Made by a program: the position numbers and the translations under genes. Under the pieces are notes generated by a model that searched no databases, was not told the origin of the DNA, and saw nothing but the letters and a program-made list of their open reading frames with translations. Shown here one piece after another: positions 1 to 12,103 of a DNA stretch of 64,000 bases; position 1 is the stretch's first letter; each line of letters starts with the position of its first letter. The DNA is from Schizophyllum amplum. Taxonomy: Eukaryota > Basidiomycota > Agaricomycetes > Agaricales > Schizophyllaceae. The stretch lies in the NCBI GenBank assembly GCA_007026445.1, contig VDMD01000069.1, positions 62,001-126,000 on the forward strand, given 5' to 3'.

Positions 1-362
1 TAAGTACGACCTGACAGACACGCCATCGCATTGTTCCTTGTATCCCACCTCATCTATCATATCTCTACATACACACAGGTGACAGCATGCATTCTCGTAG
101 ATTCTTGAGCATAACCACGAAGCTCTCCCTCGTATTTCTTACCCACATTGTATTTTTCCACCCCTGATCAGATTGAATATATAGGTCAACACGACCCGCA
201 CCATCACGAAGATCCAGAGTCAAGTGCGCGCACTAGGTCCCGAAAGGCTGTTGAACTGAATTTTCTTGCACGTCGACGATGGACAACTTCTAGGACACCC
301 CGTCTGGGCGTACATATCAGGTTTGTTCATCAGGACTTCTGCGCAAGGTACCTGCAGCGTAG
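1..362. other. Downstream flank of the TRM44-like gene
   Basis: No gene is recognised here. The stretch lies beyond the inferred stop codon of the TRM44-like gene and contains AT-rich 3'-flank sequence. Reading frames crossing it on the + strand are antisense shadows of the TRM44-like gene. Confidence 0.5.
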
Positions 363-2266
363 TCAATGCTCCCCGGCCTTCCCCTCTGGCACTCTCGCAT
401 TGAACGCTCCTCTCTCGCGGACTTCGTCCAGAATACCCTCCACATTCGAACTCCCCTCTTCGTCCTTCCCGACAACTCTCTTCCGACCTGTCCTCCTCCG
501 TCAGTCACAACACCTTCGACATAAACCCAACCGACTCACCAACAATCGCCCAATTCCTCGTACTCGGTATCCTCAGCGCCTCTGTCTCGACATCCCACCC
601 GCAATGCAAGCTCAAGCTCGCCAGCCACACGCGGTACATCGAGTACCCACTGCTCGCCACCGCGCCCCCGCCGCCCAGGTTGAGCCCCTCGACGAAGCCC
701 TCGGGCGTAGGATATGGCGCCCACCGCGAGCGCTGGTACTTCGTGTCGAACGCCCACGCGCAGCAGGGGACGGAGATGTAGCCGGACGAGCGCTGTCGCG
801 TGGCGAGGATGGGCACCCAGGGCGTGAGCTCGTCGGCGTGGTTGCCGATGAGGAAGGCGCCGCGGGGGATGAGGGCGTCGTCCGCCGCGCTGGTGGGGTC
901 GAGGGCGTGCACGTGGAGGTTTTGCTGGGTGGCGGGAGGGTAGTGGGACCAGGAGACGCGGGCGCGGACGTCGAAGCCGTGGCCAGCGTAGCCTTCGCTG
1001 ACGAGGATGTGGGTGAGGAGACCGTTGCCGCATCTAATTTGCGTGATCAGAGTGAGATCGTTATTGAGGGGGAGTGACTTGCCCAAGGTCCACAAAGCCA
1101 CCTGGCGGTCGGGGCCAGAGCTTCCACGGCTCGCTGTCGAGCGCCTCCGCCTGCTCGTCCTCCGCTCGAGTCTCATCGCCGAATGTGTACCTCCATAGAA
1201 GCATCAGGTACGTCGCGATCCCGATATCCTGTCGAGAAGTCAGCCACCGCCATCAATTAAGCAGCGCGTCGATAGGCAGATAGCGCGTCCAGCACTCAGC
1301 GCCTCCAGCAGACAGCACACAAACACGCCGCGCGCCATCCCAGCAAACACGCAGCCCACACGCCCTTCACCTCAAACACATGCTTCAACGGATCCGTGCT
1401 CTCCTGCCACTCATCCACGAGGTGCCGATGCCGCGCGCGCATGACGAGGTAGAGGTCCTGGTACGGCTCGCGGGGCACGAGGCAGTCGTGGTGCACGCGC
1501 TTCTTGTATTGAGTGAGCGCGCCCCAGCCGTAGCGGTGCGCTGTTTCGAGGAGGGCGAGGCCGGTGCGGTAGAGGCGGGAATTGACGTCCGGAGAGGTGA
1601 TGTCTGTGGTAGGCTGACTGGGCAGCGGGTCGACCTCGAGGCGGAGGGTGGCGGCGGGTTCGTCGACCGAGGTGGTGGCGGTACCGCTGGCGGGAGTAGC
1701 GCCACTGTCGCTGACGGAGGTAGCGGCGCCTCTGCCTATTGCAGAGGTAATGTACCGGAAGGCGAGATGGGAGACGGCCGGGTGGTAGTAGGGTAGTGAG
1801 CCGCTGTCGGGGATGATAGGCGTGAGCACGAGGACGGAGGGTATATGGTCGGAAGGGGCGCAGTAGAATGTACAGTACTGTTCCAGAGCAGCGTCACGGC
1901 CGGGTCGCCGAGGCAGTAGTTTCCTATGGATGCAGCGCGAAGGAGTGAAGCCATCCAGCGCTGGGATACTATCCGGGAAGTCCTCCGTCGTCTCCGAGAG
2001 ACAATCTGAGCGGAGGATCAAGGTTGAGTTGTACTCGGGATGGTGGACGAGCTGTTCGAGCGCGGTTTCGAACTGACGACGTGCTGATTAGATTGGAGAA
2101 TCCGCAAGATGAGGCGAAACCTGACCAAGTCTTGAGGAAATCCGGCAGAACAGCATATAAGAGGGACCCACGTCTTTCCATTGGTTTCATGAAGAGGTGT
2201 ATGGTCAAGGGGGGAGATACATGGCGTCGGATTGTATTTGGGGCGCTGCGATGCGGGTTCCGCCAT
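363..2266 (-). CDS. TRM44: tRNA (uracil-2'-O-)-methyltransferase, TRM44-like
   Basis: Probable SAM-dependent enzyme that 2'-O-methylates uridine 44 of tRNA-Ser in the cytoplasm (family knowledge). Seen in order: an N-terminal part containing WVPLICCSAGFPQDL; an exon with FETALEQLVHHPEYNSTLIL and later RLYRTGLALLETAHRYGWG; a short exon with DIGIATYLMLLWRYTFGDE; then the SAM-binding segment LGCGNGLLTHILVSEGYAGH and the family signature FLIGNHADELTPWVP; then RIPSTRNWAIVG. Joining exons needs four introns. The intron that splits the SAM motif has a GC donor (1082 to 1034). The last intron brings in a charged tail ending ...GKAGEH and a TGA at 363. The start at 2266 is the Met before AEPASQRPKY; an upstream in-frame Met at 2308 is possible. 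The family is normally single copy. Confidence 0.86.
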
Positions 2267-5200
2267 TGTCTGAGGGACGTAGCCTGTGAGACGGAGAGCG
2301 CAGCTCACTGATGTTCACATACTGAGAGGTATCCGTCCGCGTTGATATTTCGAAGATACTTAGAGTGTCAGGCTCGGCGTTCGCGTATGGATTACCCAGT
2401 CAGGGTAAGCGCCAACCTGTGTCGCTTCCGAATCGGGATAGTGATGGCAGAATTCAGATGGTGATGTGATCGGATTTTCTGACGTGTTGTTGTCAGCGAT
2501 AAGGCCAAAACAGGCAATCGTCACGTACATATGCTCAGCGTGACGGATGGACTTTGTCCTTAACTCTCATCTATGTACACGAGCAGGCTTGCCCACGACT
2601 TATTCTTTTGTCGCCAGTCAGAAGATTCTGCGTCAGCAAACTATCTACAGGGAATCGAGAAGCTAATTGGCCTTGATGTCGTACTTGTACTCGTTGTGCT
2701 CGTCAAAACTCTGTTGTCCGCTGCAGACATTGCATAAATACTTCGTTATCTTCCCCTGCAGCACGAGTCTGTAGAGCTTTCCGTCTCCTATGCTATCCAA
2801 GAACAATGCACGCCTGGATGTCCCTCTTTGGGCAGCAATCGACGCGGAGCGCAAGAGAGATCTGACGTTCCAAACTCGGCCGAATACACTCCGAGTTCCG
2901 ACTTGATGAAGGCGTTGGCAAACAATTACAACTACAAAACGGGTTATAAGACCTTGCGGCGCTACATATCGATCTTTTTCTCCTTTCCCCGCCCTTCCCT
3001 CCCGTCTACTTTGCCTCCCATCGCTTTCCCGACATCGACTTCCTTGGTCCTGAATTTTCTGGCCTTTCCTGCGCATGCCTAAGCGCCCTGACGCCGATGC
3101 CTCTGTTGACGACGTCGTCTATCTGAACGCCGTCCTATTGCTGTCCTTCAAAGTCATGGCCCACCGTCAACATCGAGCGAGGCCTTCACGACGCATCTGA
3201 TCAACGAGGTACGTCGTACAATTTTATCGAGATGCTTGCGGCTTATCTGGCCTTCAGGATTCTGACCGAAGATCCGACCGGCCAAGGTCGCCGTCTCATG
3301 AGATTGTACCCCTCCCCGCCCCAGATCCCAGTCCGTCCACACTCATCCTTGGTCATGGGTGCCACCGCGCTTCCTCCTTCCAGCACATCATCCTACCTTC
3401 CAATCCTCGCCGCCACATCTCTTGGACAGTCATATGCCCATGCCCTGCTAGTCTAGCTCACTGTTGTCAGGACCTCGTCACCATGGTCTACAGCCGGAGA
3501 TTTGGACGATGCTACGCAGGACGAGAGGAACGTCGACAGCGGGACCTCAGGGCTTGCACGTCATCGAGTAGCGAGATCACGTGACCGCCGACTTTCTGGT
3601 CGAGAGCGTTCACGACATGCAGCAGACGGTCGATTGGGAGTGGTCTGCAGCTATCAAGGTAGGTGAGTAGATACACTTACTCCTTGCAATAAAAACACCT
3701 TTGCCCATCTCTCGTTGCTTGATGCCTGGTCGTTGTTCACCTTTGTCGGACGTTCCTTCGTCGGCCCCGTCATGAGATGCCCTCGCGCGGTGACTGACCC
3801 ACTGACTGAATGTGTACATATTTGCTGGAAGTGCTGCTCGTGTCGCCGTTCACTGGGTGGGCTTTGAAGATGCTGATGCTAGATGATGTTCGGCGTGCAG
3901 GTCTGCAGGGTGTACACGGTTCATCGGTGTCGTGCAAGGGGAAGCTTCGTTCGTGGATACCTTCCTGGGTTCTGGCTCAAGTTCCGGTAGATATGGCTGG
4001 ATCATTTGTAGATACTGATGTGAGTGTTCATCATAAGAGAAGAAGGCTGTGCTCACGCGCATGTCGTAGGTCGGTCGTACGTAGGGAACGTGAATATACG
4101 CTGGTTCTATGGTCGAGCTATTCGTCGTATTGATGGTTGTGGCAACTATGAGTAGGTCAAGTAAGCTGAAGGGCTAAATGTTTAGGAACGACGGCACATA
4201 CGGCTGCAGGAGAGGGTCTGATGGGGCCTGCGACTTTTGTTTCTGGGGTACGTCGAGAGGCAAGCGGCGATGGCATGCCTGCGTCCGCGCCGACGGGGCT
4301 TCGCCATGGTGCTACAGAGTGCCTGTGTTGTGGTGCGTCCGTGTACGACGTCAAGGAGCGGCTCGTTGCGTATAGACGCTGTACGCAACGCGGCCATAAA
4401 GTCCCATCCTGACCTTCGAACGTCTACAAACTCCTACAGGTCCGCCCAGCATCGGCATGTATACGCGGTATGACCATTTCGGGGCTCCGAGTCGTGCACG
4501 TACCGGAGCCAGGGCTTGAAAGCGTTGGGAGGGCGCGCAGCCCTGTTCCGTACACGAGGAGGTTAGTACTTCGCCGACTCTAAAGGCAATGCGTGCTGAC
4601 CTGTATCTTGGTGACTAGGTTCTGCCAGAGACATGGAGAAGCAAGAGAGGGCGGCGCCTGGGCGACGCTGAGCGAGGGAAAGATGCGCGCGATGAAGGGA
4701 GCACGCGGCGCGTCTCTCCTTCGTGTCCGTGGGTAGTGCCGTAGGTCCAATCCGACTATTCTGAAGCGACGCTCACATTGGGAAGAGAGGGTGTAGCTAC
4801 GAGAAAAGGTCAGCTACCCGACATCGTTATGGAAGCTTGCTCACCTATAGGCAGACAAGCCTCATGTAGGATGTCTTCGGCGAAGAATGAGGACCTCAAG
4901 ACGACGAAGGACAAAGATGAAGAGTACTGGATGAAGAGAAGTACGGAACAGTCTTCCAGTCTCTGGGTGACGGGAGGCGTACAGCGTACCTACGCAAGCA
5001 AAGCCTACGCGTCCTGGGAGCGTATTCGTGGGTGGTACCGCAGACGGGCAATAACATCTCAAGATGTCCGACACAGCTGGTAAGCTAGGGTGCCGCTGTA
5101 AGAGAAGGGGAGGTTCTCTAAGGTAAGGTCAGCGTCCTTTCAGTGTCGTGAGCGTATGCTCACCTGTATTCTTCTAGGGGCGGGACCACAATGAAGACTG

Positions 5201-5891
5201 TAGACTCCAGGAGACACAGCTCGCCTTACGGGCGCCCGAAGGTCAGCGCGCGAAGGCGGGGAACGTGCCCCACCTCGACCTCGGAAGATGATCATCGCAT
5301 TCAAGGACGCCAAACGACAGCGTCGAGCCTGTGCGTCAGCGATCCGATAGGACGTCTAGGTGTCAATTATGGCTGCAGTCGCAGGCGTCCGCGAAGCAGC
5401 GCAGGCCCAGCGAACACCGACAACCCACCAGATTACGCGACGTCCAACCCAACCAAAGCACAGGTCCTCTATATTCTGCGTGCCCCATTACCTACAGATC
5501 ATGCGGCAGCTCGCAAGGAGGGTCAAGCACGAGCACAAAGACCGCGTCGGACATCGGCACCAACGCGCCTCATGGAAATACCAAACTTTGGCCATCGCAT
5601 GTTTTCGCCAGGTAAAGGCTCATTCCAAGTAGACCGTTCGATGCTCATATTACCCAGAAGTCTGCATGCGAAATTTCGAGGACGAGCGGAGTCGACAGCG
5701 CGTTGGCGCTCAAGATTTCAAACTCAGCGGCGCGATTTGCGTTGCTCATGTTTGTCACTGGCGTTACTGCCACCGTCCATTCTGGAATTCGGCTTCCTCG
5801 CTCTTTCTCTTCCTTCGCTCCCTTCCTCCCGTCGGATACGCGGGCTTCGGCTGATTTTCTTCAATCCGAAGAGCGCGAACAAGAACAGCGT
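2267..5891. other. Long stretch without a recognisable gene
   Basis: About 3.6 kb between two genes. Only short frames without family signatures are visible. A Met at 3077 opens a short peptide (MPKRPDADASVDDVVYLNAV) followed by stops. Coding-like fragments such as VESVHDMQQTVDWEWSAAIK (about 3600-3660) and SIGMYTRYDHFGAPSRARTG (about 4450-4510) lie in conflicting frames with stops between them. These could be exons of a diverged gene or relics of one. I could not join them into a protein. Confidence 0.4.
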
Positions 5892-8454
5892 ATGGCAGAG
5901 AATCTCCTGGAGACGGAATCGTCTCCTTGGGCAAGGTGCGTGGGCCAGACACTTATTCTTCACGTCTTTTGACGCGGGTTTTGCAGTGCCGACGGATATA
6001 ACAGCTACGCAGGGGATGCCTGGGACGCCCCGAACACAGGAAGAGACGGAGAAGATGCTTTCAATACCAAGAACGACTCGAGGGATTCCCGCGACGACTT
6101 CGTTCTCGAGACGCCTATCTCCTACGACGAGAGCTTGTACCTAATGCAGTCCCCTCAAGACGAAGATGAAGTGGAGCTGCAGACGGCCACTGACAATTTA
6201 TACGCTTCACTCTATCTACAGCCGAAGCAAGGAGGCGGCTCAACGATCGAGTCGAAACAAGAAGTACTCAACGACGATGAGGACGCGGATGCGTCTGGTG
6301 AAGACGACGACGGAGAGAACATCACTTTCATTCCCAATTCCCCCATCACCACTACCACCGCCAATGACGCGAAGCTCGATGAGCACCCCGCACGCGACGA
6401 AAATGTGCGTCTCGAGAATGCGCGGCAGTTGTCACCACCCCCGTCACACGCGATCGAGGCTGTGGATGCCGCCGCTTCTGCGCGTCGACTGGCGCCTCTG
6501 GCCATTCCGCGCCGCTTGATCAGCCCCGACATTCGTGACTCGCCCACGTTCGACAAAGCTTACAACTCCCCTGGCACGAAAGTTGTGCAGCTGCAGGGAT
6601 GCGTCGCTGGCGAGCAGGGTGCCCGCGCGGTAGACGCGATACACGATCCGGATAGTCTGGAGACATGTGATCGCGTCGATATCGATGCCGATAACGCCGA
6701 ATTGGAGATCGGCGTAATCGGCGCCGCTATCGGAACGACCCTAGGCGAGGCGGCACACGACTTCTTCGACAAACTCGCCCGGGAAATTGCGGCCGCAGAG
6801 CTTCAGAGCTCCCGAAGGTAAGTGATACTTCGATGTCGTCTGCAGCGTACGGTCTCTGACGCGTTTGCAGTGAACAAGATGGGGTCCCACATCCCGCAAT
6901 CGCGGCTGAGTGAGTGCAACAATTACTCTCGCTTCGCGTCTTTGCTAATTGGAAAATTGCAGGACTCAACAAGTCCGCAACGACATACAGGATCCCCCTC
7001 CGCGCGAGCCCTACGGACGCGCTCGCACTGAGAATTATGACGTGACGTCTTTGCCTGGCGCGACCCAGGTTGCGACACAGGAAGGGCAGGTGCCATCCGC
7101 CTTCGACGTGGACAGCCACGGCCCCGTGACCTCTGATCTGCACAACGCGCAACCCGAACCGAGCCAATCGACCTCCTCGAGCTATGCGGACAACAGCGGG
7201 TCTCAGCAGCGTCGCGCAGCTCGTAGTGCCGTATATGCGACGCCTGCGCCACCTTATGTGGATGCGCGATATGCCCTATCTCGCGCGCCGAAGCGGGCAG
7301 CAAGCAACGAACAGCTACGGCCAACGCTCAAGTACTTGCGAGCTGCGGAGGTTCCCGGCCAATCGCAACCGCAGAGGCAGGCTCGTCCCATGGCGAGGAT
7401 GACTGCACCGCGCCTTCAAGCTCAACATGACATGCCAGGACCCTCAACTGGTCTGCGCAATCTCCCAGGGACGACGAGTCAGTCGACTCCTTCTGACTGG
7501 CGCGTAGACTACGGCCAAGGGAACGTCATCCCTCAGGGGATGATGATGCCGCCGGACCCTCGCTCAGTTGACGACGGGTGGCAGTACTCCGACTTCGACT
7601 ACGCTCAGGTCGGCGTCGCGGGCCTACTTCCGCAGCCCGCGGGTCCGTCGAACGGGCTACCGTACGGAAGGCAGGGACTCTCTGACGACCAGCATGATTA
7701 TTGGCGCGAGATGCCAGCTCCCTCACACCAACAGCCCGGGCCGCCTTCTCAGGCAACGATTCAAGTCCTGCCGTCTCATGAACCTCAGGCCTATTCCTAT
7801 GGCCATCACGTCGCTCCTCCATCCTCCAGCCAGGGTCTCAACGCCCAAGACGTCGATGCCGGCTCGATCTCAACTATGAGTGAGCGCCGACGCGGGAAAA
7901 AGCGTGCTCTTCCCTCGCCGCAAACTGGCGACGTCGCCGGCCCTGTTGGCGTATCAGCTGTGGTCTCTTCTACCCCTGCTCCCGCCGCTTCTGCTCAAGA
8001 TTCGAATATGCCCAAGGAGCATATCCTTTCACATGATGACTCTTACAACGTGAATGCCGAATGTGACGCGTCCGTGGCGTCCCTGCTTGCGGCCTACCCT
8101 CACCCCGCGCCTCACGTTCCCCAACCGGGCGATCCCCTCCATGCCGGCGACATCCGTTATTGCCAGTGTGTCAAAAAAGACGGTACTCTGTGCGCATTTG
8201 ACTATGGCAAGAAGCTGGAGAAAGGTGATGAGAAGTTGAGGAAGACGTTCGACCAACACATCATCGAACATCATCTCGACCCGTACTGCGAAAGAAGGTG
8301 GGGGCTTACCAGGACACATTGCGCGAACCAACGTGTTCCTTGCATGATATGGAACTGCACGCAAATTGCTATAACAATGGGCGGTATGCTGATTCATGCA
8401 CGCCGCCACTACGGCATGCAGGACAGGAAGAAAAAGAAAGGCAAAGGGGAATGA
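5892..8454 (+). CDS. Unrecognised protein with C-terminal C2H2-like region
   Basis: I do not recognise this gene. Four exons join cleanly: MAENLLETESSPWA, intron, then SADGYNSYAGDAWDAPN and a long acidic, Ser/Thr-rich exon; after a second intron, a small exon around SEQDGVPHPAIAAE; after a third, a long Pro/Gln/Ser-rich exon to the stop. The product is about 790 residues and mostly low complexity. The C-terminal roughly 120 residues hold Cys/His patterns resembling zinc fingers: CxC...C...HIIEHH, then CMIWNC followed 12 residues later by HARRH (C-x4-C-x12-H-x3-H). The protein ends in the basic string KKKKGKGE. Together these suggest a nucleic-acid-binding or regulatory protein; this is inference. 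The start was chosen as the first Met in frame with the splice into the second exon. Confidence 0.66.
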
Positions 8455-9287
8455 TGGGAGATCATCTTTCGTGCTGCTCATATTGGTTTACGGTGAGGAA
8501 TAGTGGTGCTCTTATCTGATAAGTTTTGCTGTGTACTGGACAATGTCTCTCGACAGAATGATGTATGTGTCGCTGTACCCCCCGACTTCATGTACGTGTA
8601 CGCATCAGTGTACTACCTACATCTTCTGTATGCTCACGCACTGCGGAATACCCATATGCCGGCGGGTCAAGCTGAATATCACTTCTCATTTCTCCAAACA
8701 CGGACACATATATATCTAACATATGTATAAACTCTCTCGCCCAAGAGGCCGCCGAAATTCAACTTGGTGGCACGTGAATGTCATGTGATTCTGATCTAAG
8801 GCTCTGTGTCGAATCTTGACATGGCATTGAGTGGCGAGTTTGTTCTCTGACCATCACCAGAAATTAGAAGTTAGAGTAGATCATGTGTCACCACGACCAG
8901 AAAGAGCTGCTATGCCTAACTCAAGGAATGTCATTCATCGTGGTCTGGATGTGACGTCACGACGGACATGACCGGATTCAGCCGGGATTGATCCAGCCCG
9001 GACAATGGCCATCTTCCACGCATGGTACCGTCGAGCCTACTCGCTCCGACACGGTCCCTCAAGTATTTCCCAGCCCCAATCTCGTCCGTTGGCATAGGCT
9101 ATAGCCAGAACTCCACGTCCGAATCTGTGGCCCTTTCGCGAAATCACATCAGCCTCGATCCTCGACCGCGTGGCATGGCAGCTGCCAGTGAGCAGCAGCT
9201 GATCACCATCTGGCGCTTATAAGAGCCCACTGAGGCAGAGCTCGATACCACCTGCTTTCCGCTTCTTGCTCTAGGCACTCATCCGCC
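8455..9287. other. Intergenic region between the C2H2-like gene and the carboxylesterase
   Basis: No gene recognised. The distal part is probably 3' flank of the C2H2-like gene. The part before 9288 is presumed carboxylesterase promoter: GCTTATAAGAGC at about 9215-9226 is a TATA-like element roughly 65 bp upstream of the start codon. Confidence 0.4.
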
Positions 9288-11858
9288 ATGCATCCGCTAC
9301 TTGGACATAATCTCTTCGGTCACCTTGCCTCGCTCGTACCCATGGCAGCAGCAGCCGCCGAGTTAGGCGGTGTGTCGCTAATGTTCAACAATGATGGAAA
9401 CTGGACCGTAGGGTTCTCTCGCCTTATTTGAAGTGTATGCTGACTCTTTATTCCAAAAAGGACTTCGCTGCAAAGCCCAGTGCACTGTTGTTCCATGAGG
9501 CCACGACGCGAGCACATGCACAAGAGATTTGTGCTGAACATGGAGAGTCCCTTCTCACTGCTGACCAGTACGTAATCCAGCTTCGTGATCCTAGATCCGC
9601 TTGCATGCTGACTTCATGCTCCCAGTTTCGAGCATTACATCGCCTACTATCAATCTCTAGGTCAACTCGCGGACGAACAGGAACTTTGGCTCGACGGAGA
9701 GGAAAATCTGTTCACCGACGATCAAGATATTGCTGCAAGCCACCGGCGACCGTTTCTCTGCACCAACTCCGCGCCGCATACCGTTGATGTCGATACAGAT
9801 TTCTCTTCGCATCCGCGGATGACGGTGTACTCGAAAGGTCTCAACATCACGGGGACGCGCGACCACCTTGCGTTCCGGTTCATGGGCATTCCTTATGCTA
9901 AGCCTCCGACTGGTTCGCTGCGCTTTCGGTATCCCCAGCCTTTCGAAGGCACGGATGTCGACGCGACAGGATGTACGTCATCTCAACCACCTTGATCCTC
10001 AAGCGATGCATTGACCCAATGCAGTCAAGCCCGCATGCCTTCAGTACGGCTACTTCGGCAGCAACGATCAAGGGCTCATGCCTTGGGGCAATAGCGAAGA
10101 CTGGTGTGTGACGCTCATCTTTCTTTCGTTCGTCCGTGATTCTAAGTGAACACTCGAAGCCTGTACCTGAACGTCTTTACGCCCCATTTGCCGCTGAATT
10201 CGACGCGTCCAGGCGGGGGGAAGGCGGTGGTTTTCTGGATCCACGGCGGAGGCAACACCGGGGGGACTGGTGCGGACGCTACATTCGATGGTGGCAGCCT
10301 TGCATCTCGCGCCGATGTCGTTGTCGTCACCATCAACTATCGGCTGAACATATTTGGTGTGTATCTCTTTTTCTACTTTATCTTGCTGTCTCGGCGTGCT
10401 GACTTAACATCCGCAGGCTTCCTCGGTCTTGCCGACGGGGTCGTGACTGGCAACTATGCCCTTGCTGACAAGATCGCTGCGCTTCAGTGGGTGCAAACGC
10501 ATATCACTGCTTTCGGCGGCGATCCTTCCCGCGTCATGATTCTCGGGCAGTCCGCCGGCGGCTTCTCGGTCGTCGACCTTGTGAGCTCTCCTATGGCTGC
10601 GGGTCTCTTCTCTCGTGCAGTCTCCATGTCGGGCGGCTCAAGCTCGATCCAAACGCCCCAAGAAGGAGAGGCGGCTGTGGGTAAGCGACCTCTATATGCA
10701 TCTTATTCTGCGCTGATGGCTGTCGTTCAGGGCCTCATATCGCACGATACTGTCCGGGCGTGAATGGCACGGAACGGCTTTCGTGCCTGCAGGAGCTACC
10801 AGCAGAGACGGTTCTGAATATGACTACATCACTCGGATCGTGGACGACAACTGACGATGGCGTTTACCGTACGGGGACGTCTATCGAGCGTGCCGCCATG
10901 GGCCCTTCAGGCGTAAATAGCGTGCCCTACATGGCGGGCTTCCTTCCGGACGAGGGACAGTCGTGAGTTTAGCTGCGGAAGGAGGATATCGGCTCGCGCT
11001 TATGATCTTCTCATAGCCTTCTGGGAGAAGCGATCGCACCCAATGCGACCGACTTCAACGCGTCCCTCGTCCGCGTGGTCGGCGCAGACCTCGCGAAGAC
11101 TGTCATTGAGTCCGGCCTTTGGCAGATTAGCGATAAGTTCACGCCCTGTAAGTCGGTCCTCAAACCCGAAATATCGACATGTATGGCTAACCCCTTCACC
11201 TTCCTTTCAGACAATGCGACCATCAACGTCTACACAAACAATCGCCTCACATGTCATGCGGAAGAGTTCATAGCCGCCGCCGCAACTTCCGGCGCGTTCC
11301 CTTCACTGTGAGCAGATCGCTTACACTTCAAACATTCTAGAAAATTGCGCTAAACCACCGCCACCAGACATGTGTACAACATGCACTGGGCGTACGCGCT
11401 TTCGTACTACGACCCCTATAATTTGTGCACGTTCCCTGTCGGGGAGCCAGACACTCCGTATTACATGTGCCACAGCGGAGACTTGTACGAGGTAAGTTTA
11501 CACGCTACGTCGAGTGCCTGCCATTCTTCACTGACACCAACTCAAGGTTTTCGGCACGTACTACTTCTTCGATCAGCCCGTCCGTACCCCGGAGGACATC
11601 TATCACACCCTCTTGGTGCAGGACATGCTAGGCGCGTTCGCACGCACGGGAGACCCCAACCCAGACCCTGCGTATCTTTCTGTGCGCGGGTACGAGAGCA
11701 CCTTGAAGGCGATGGAGAGATGGCGTTGGCCAGAGTATACTCAGGACGAGCAGAGGGTGGCGGCGTTGCGATACTCGAAGCTTGGGGAAGAGGATGGCCT
11801 TCCGGATCGCGCAAGATGCAGTGTCTTGCTTGGGAGTGAGGGGAAGTTGAGTGCTTAG
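9288..11858 (+). CDS. Type-B carboxylesterase / lipase
   Basis: Alpha/beta-hydrolase of the carboxylesterase type-B family, hydrolysing ester substrates; a secreted or secretory-pathway location is likely but the N-terminus is only weakly signal-like. Spliced pieces read in order: an N-terminal extension (GGVSLMFNNDGNWT, then HAQEICAEHGESLLTADQ); the core start HLAFRFMGIPYAKPPTGSLR; LYLNVFTP; the oxyanion segment VVFWIHGGGNTGGTGAD; the nucleophile elbow MILGQSAGGFSV (GxSxG, catalytic Ser); GFLPDEGQS with the probable catalytic Glu; and YMCHSGDLYEVFGTYYFFDQ with the probable catalytic His. About nine short introns. The triad appears complete. The elbow is GQSAG rather than the commoner GESAG. 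Many Asn-X-Ser/Thr sites fit a glycosylated exported enzyme. The substrate cannot be told from sequence. Confidence 0.88.
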
Positions 11859-12103
11859 TGGGCAGGGATATCACCGCATGTTGTCAACATGTTGTACATG
11901 GTTACGTGTAGGTCACAAATTCAGTCGTACACGCGAGAAGACGTAGTGTACCAACTACTAATGCAAGGCTCCTTGCAAGACTCGATTGATTCGTCAGACA
12001 CGCGGCAGTTGCCAGCATGCCACGTTGCACGGGGTGGATGACCGTTGATCCGATATCTGTCCTTTGCAGTCACCATCGTCCTCTCCGGATTTCTGGTCTA
12101 TTC

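Noticed and set aside
148..1077. Long + strand open frame at the left edge
   Set aside because: It is antisense to the TRM44-like exons, Arg/Pro-rich and without any family signature.
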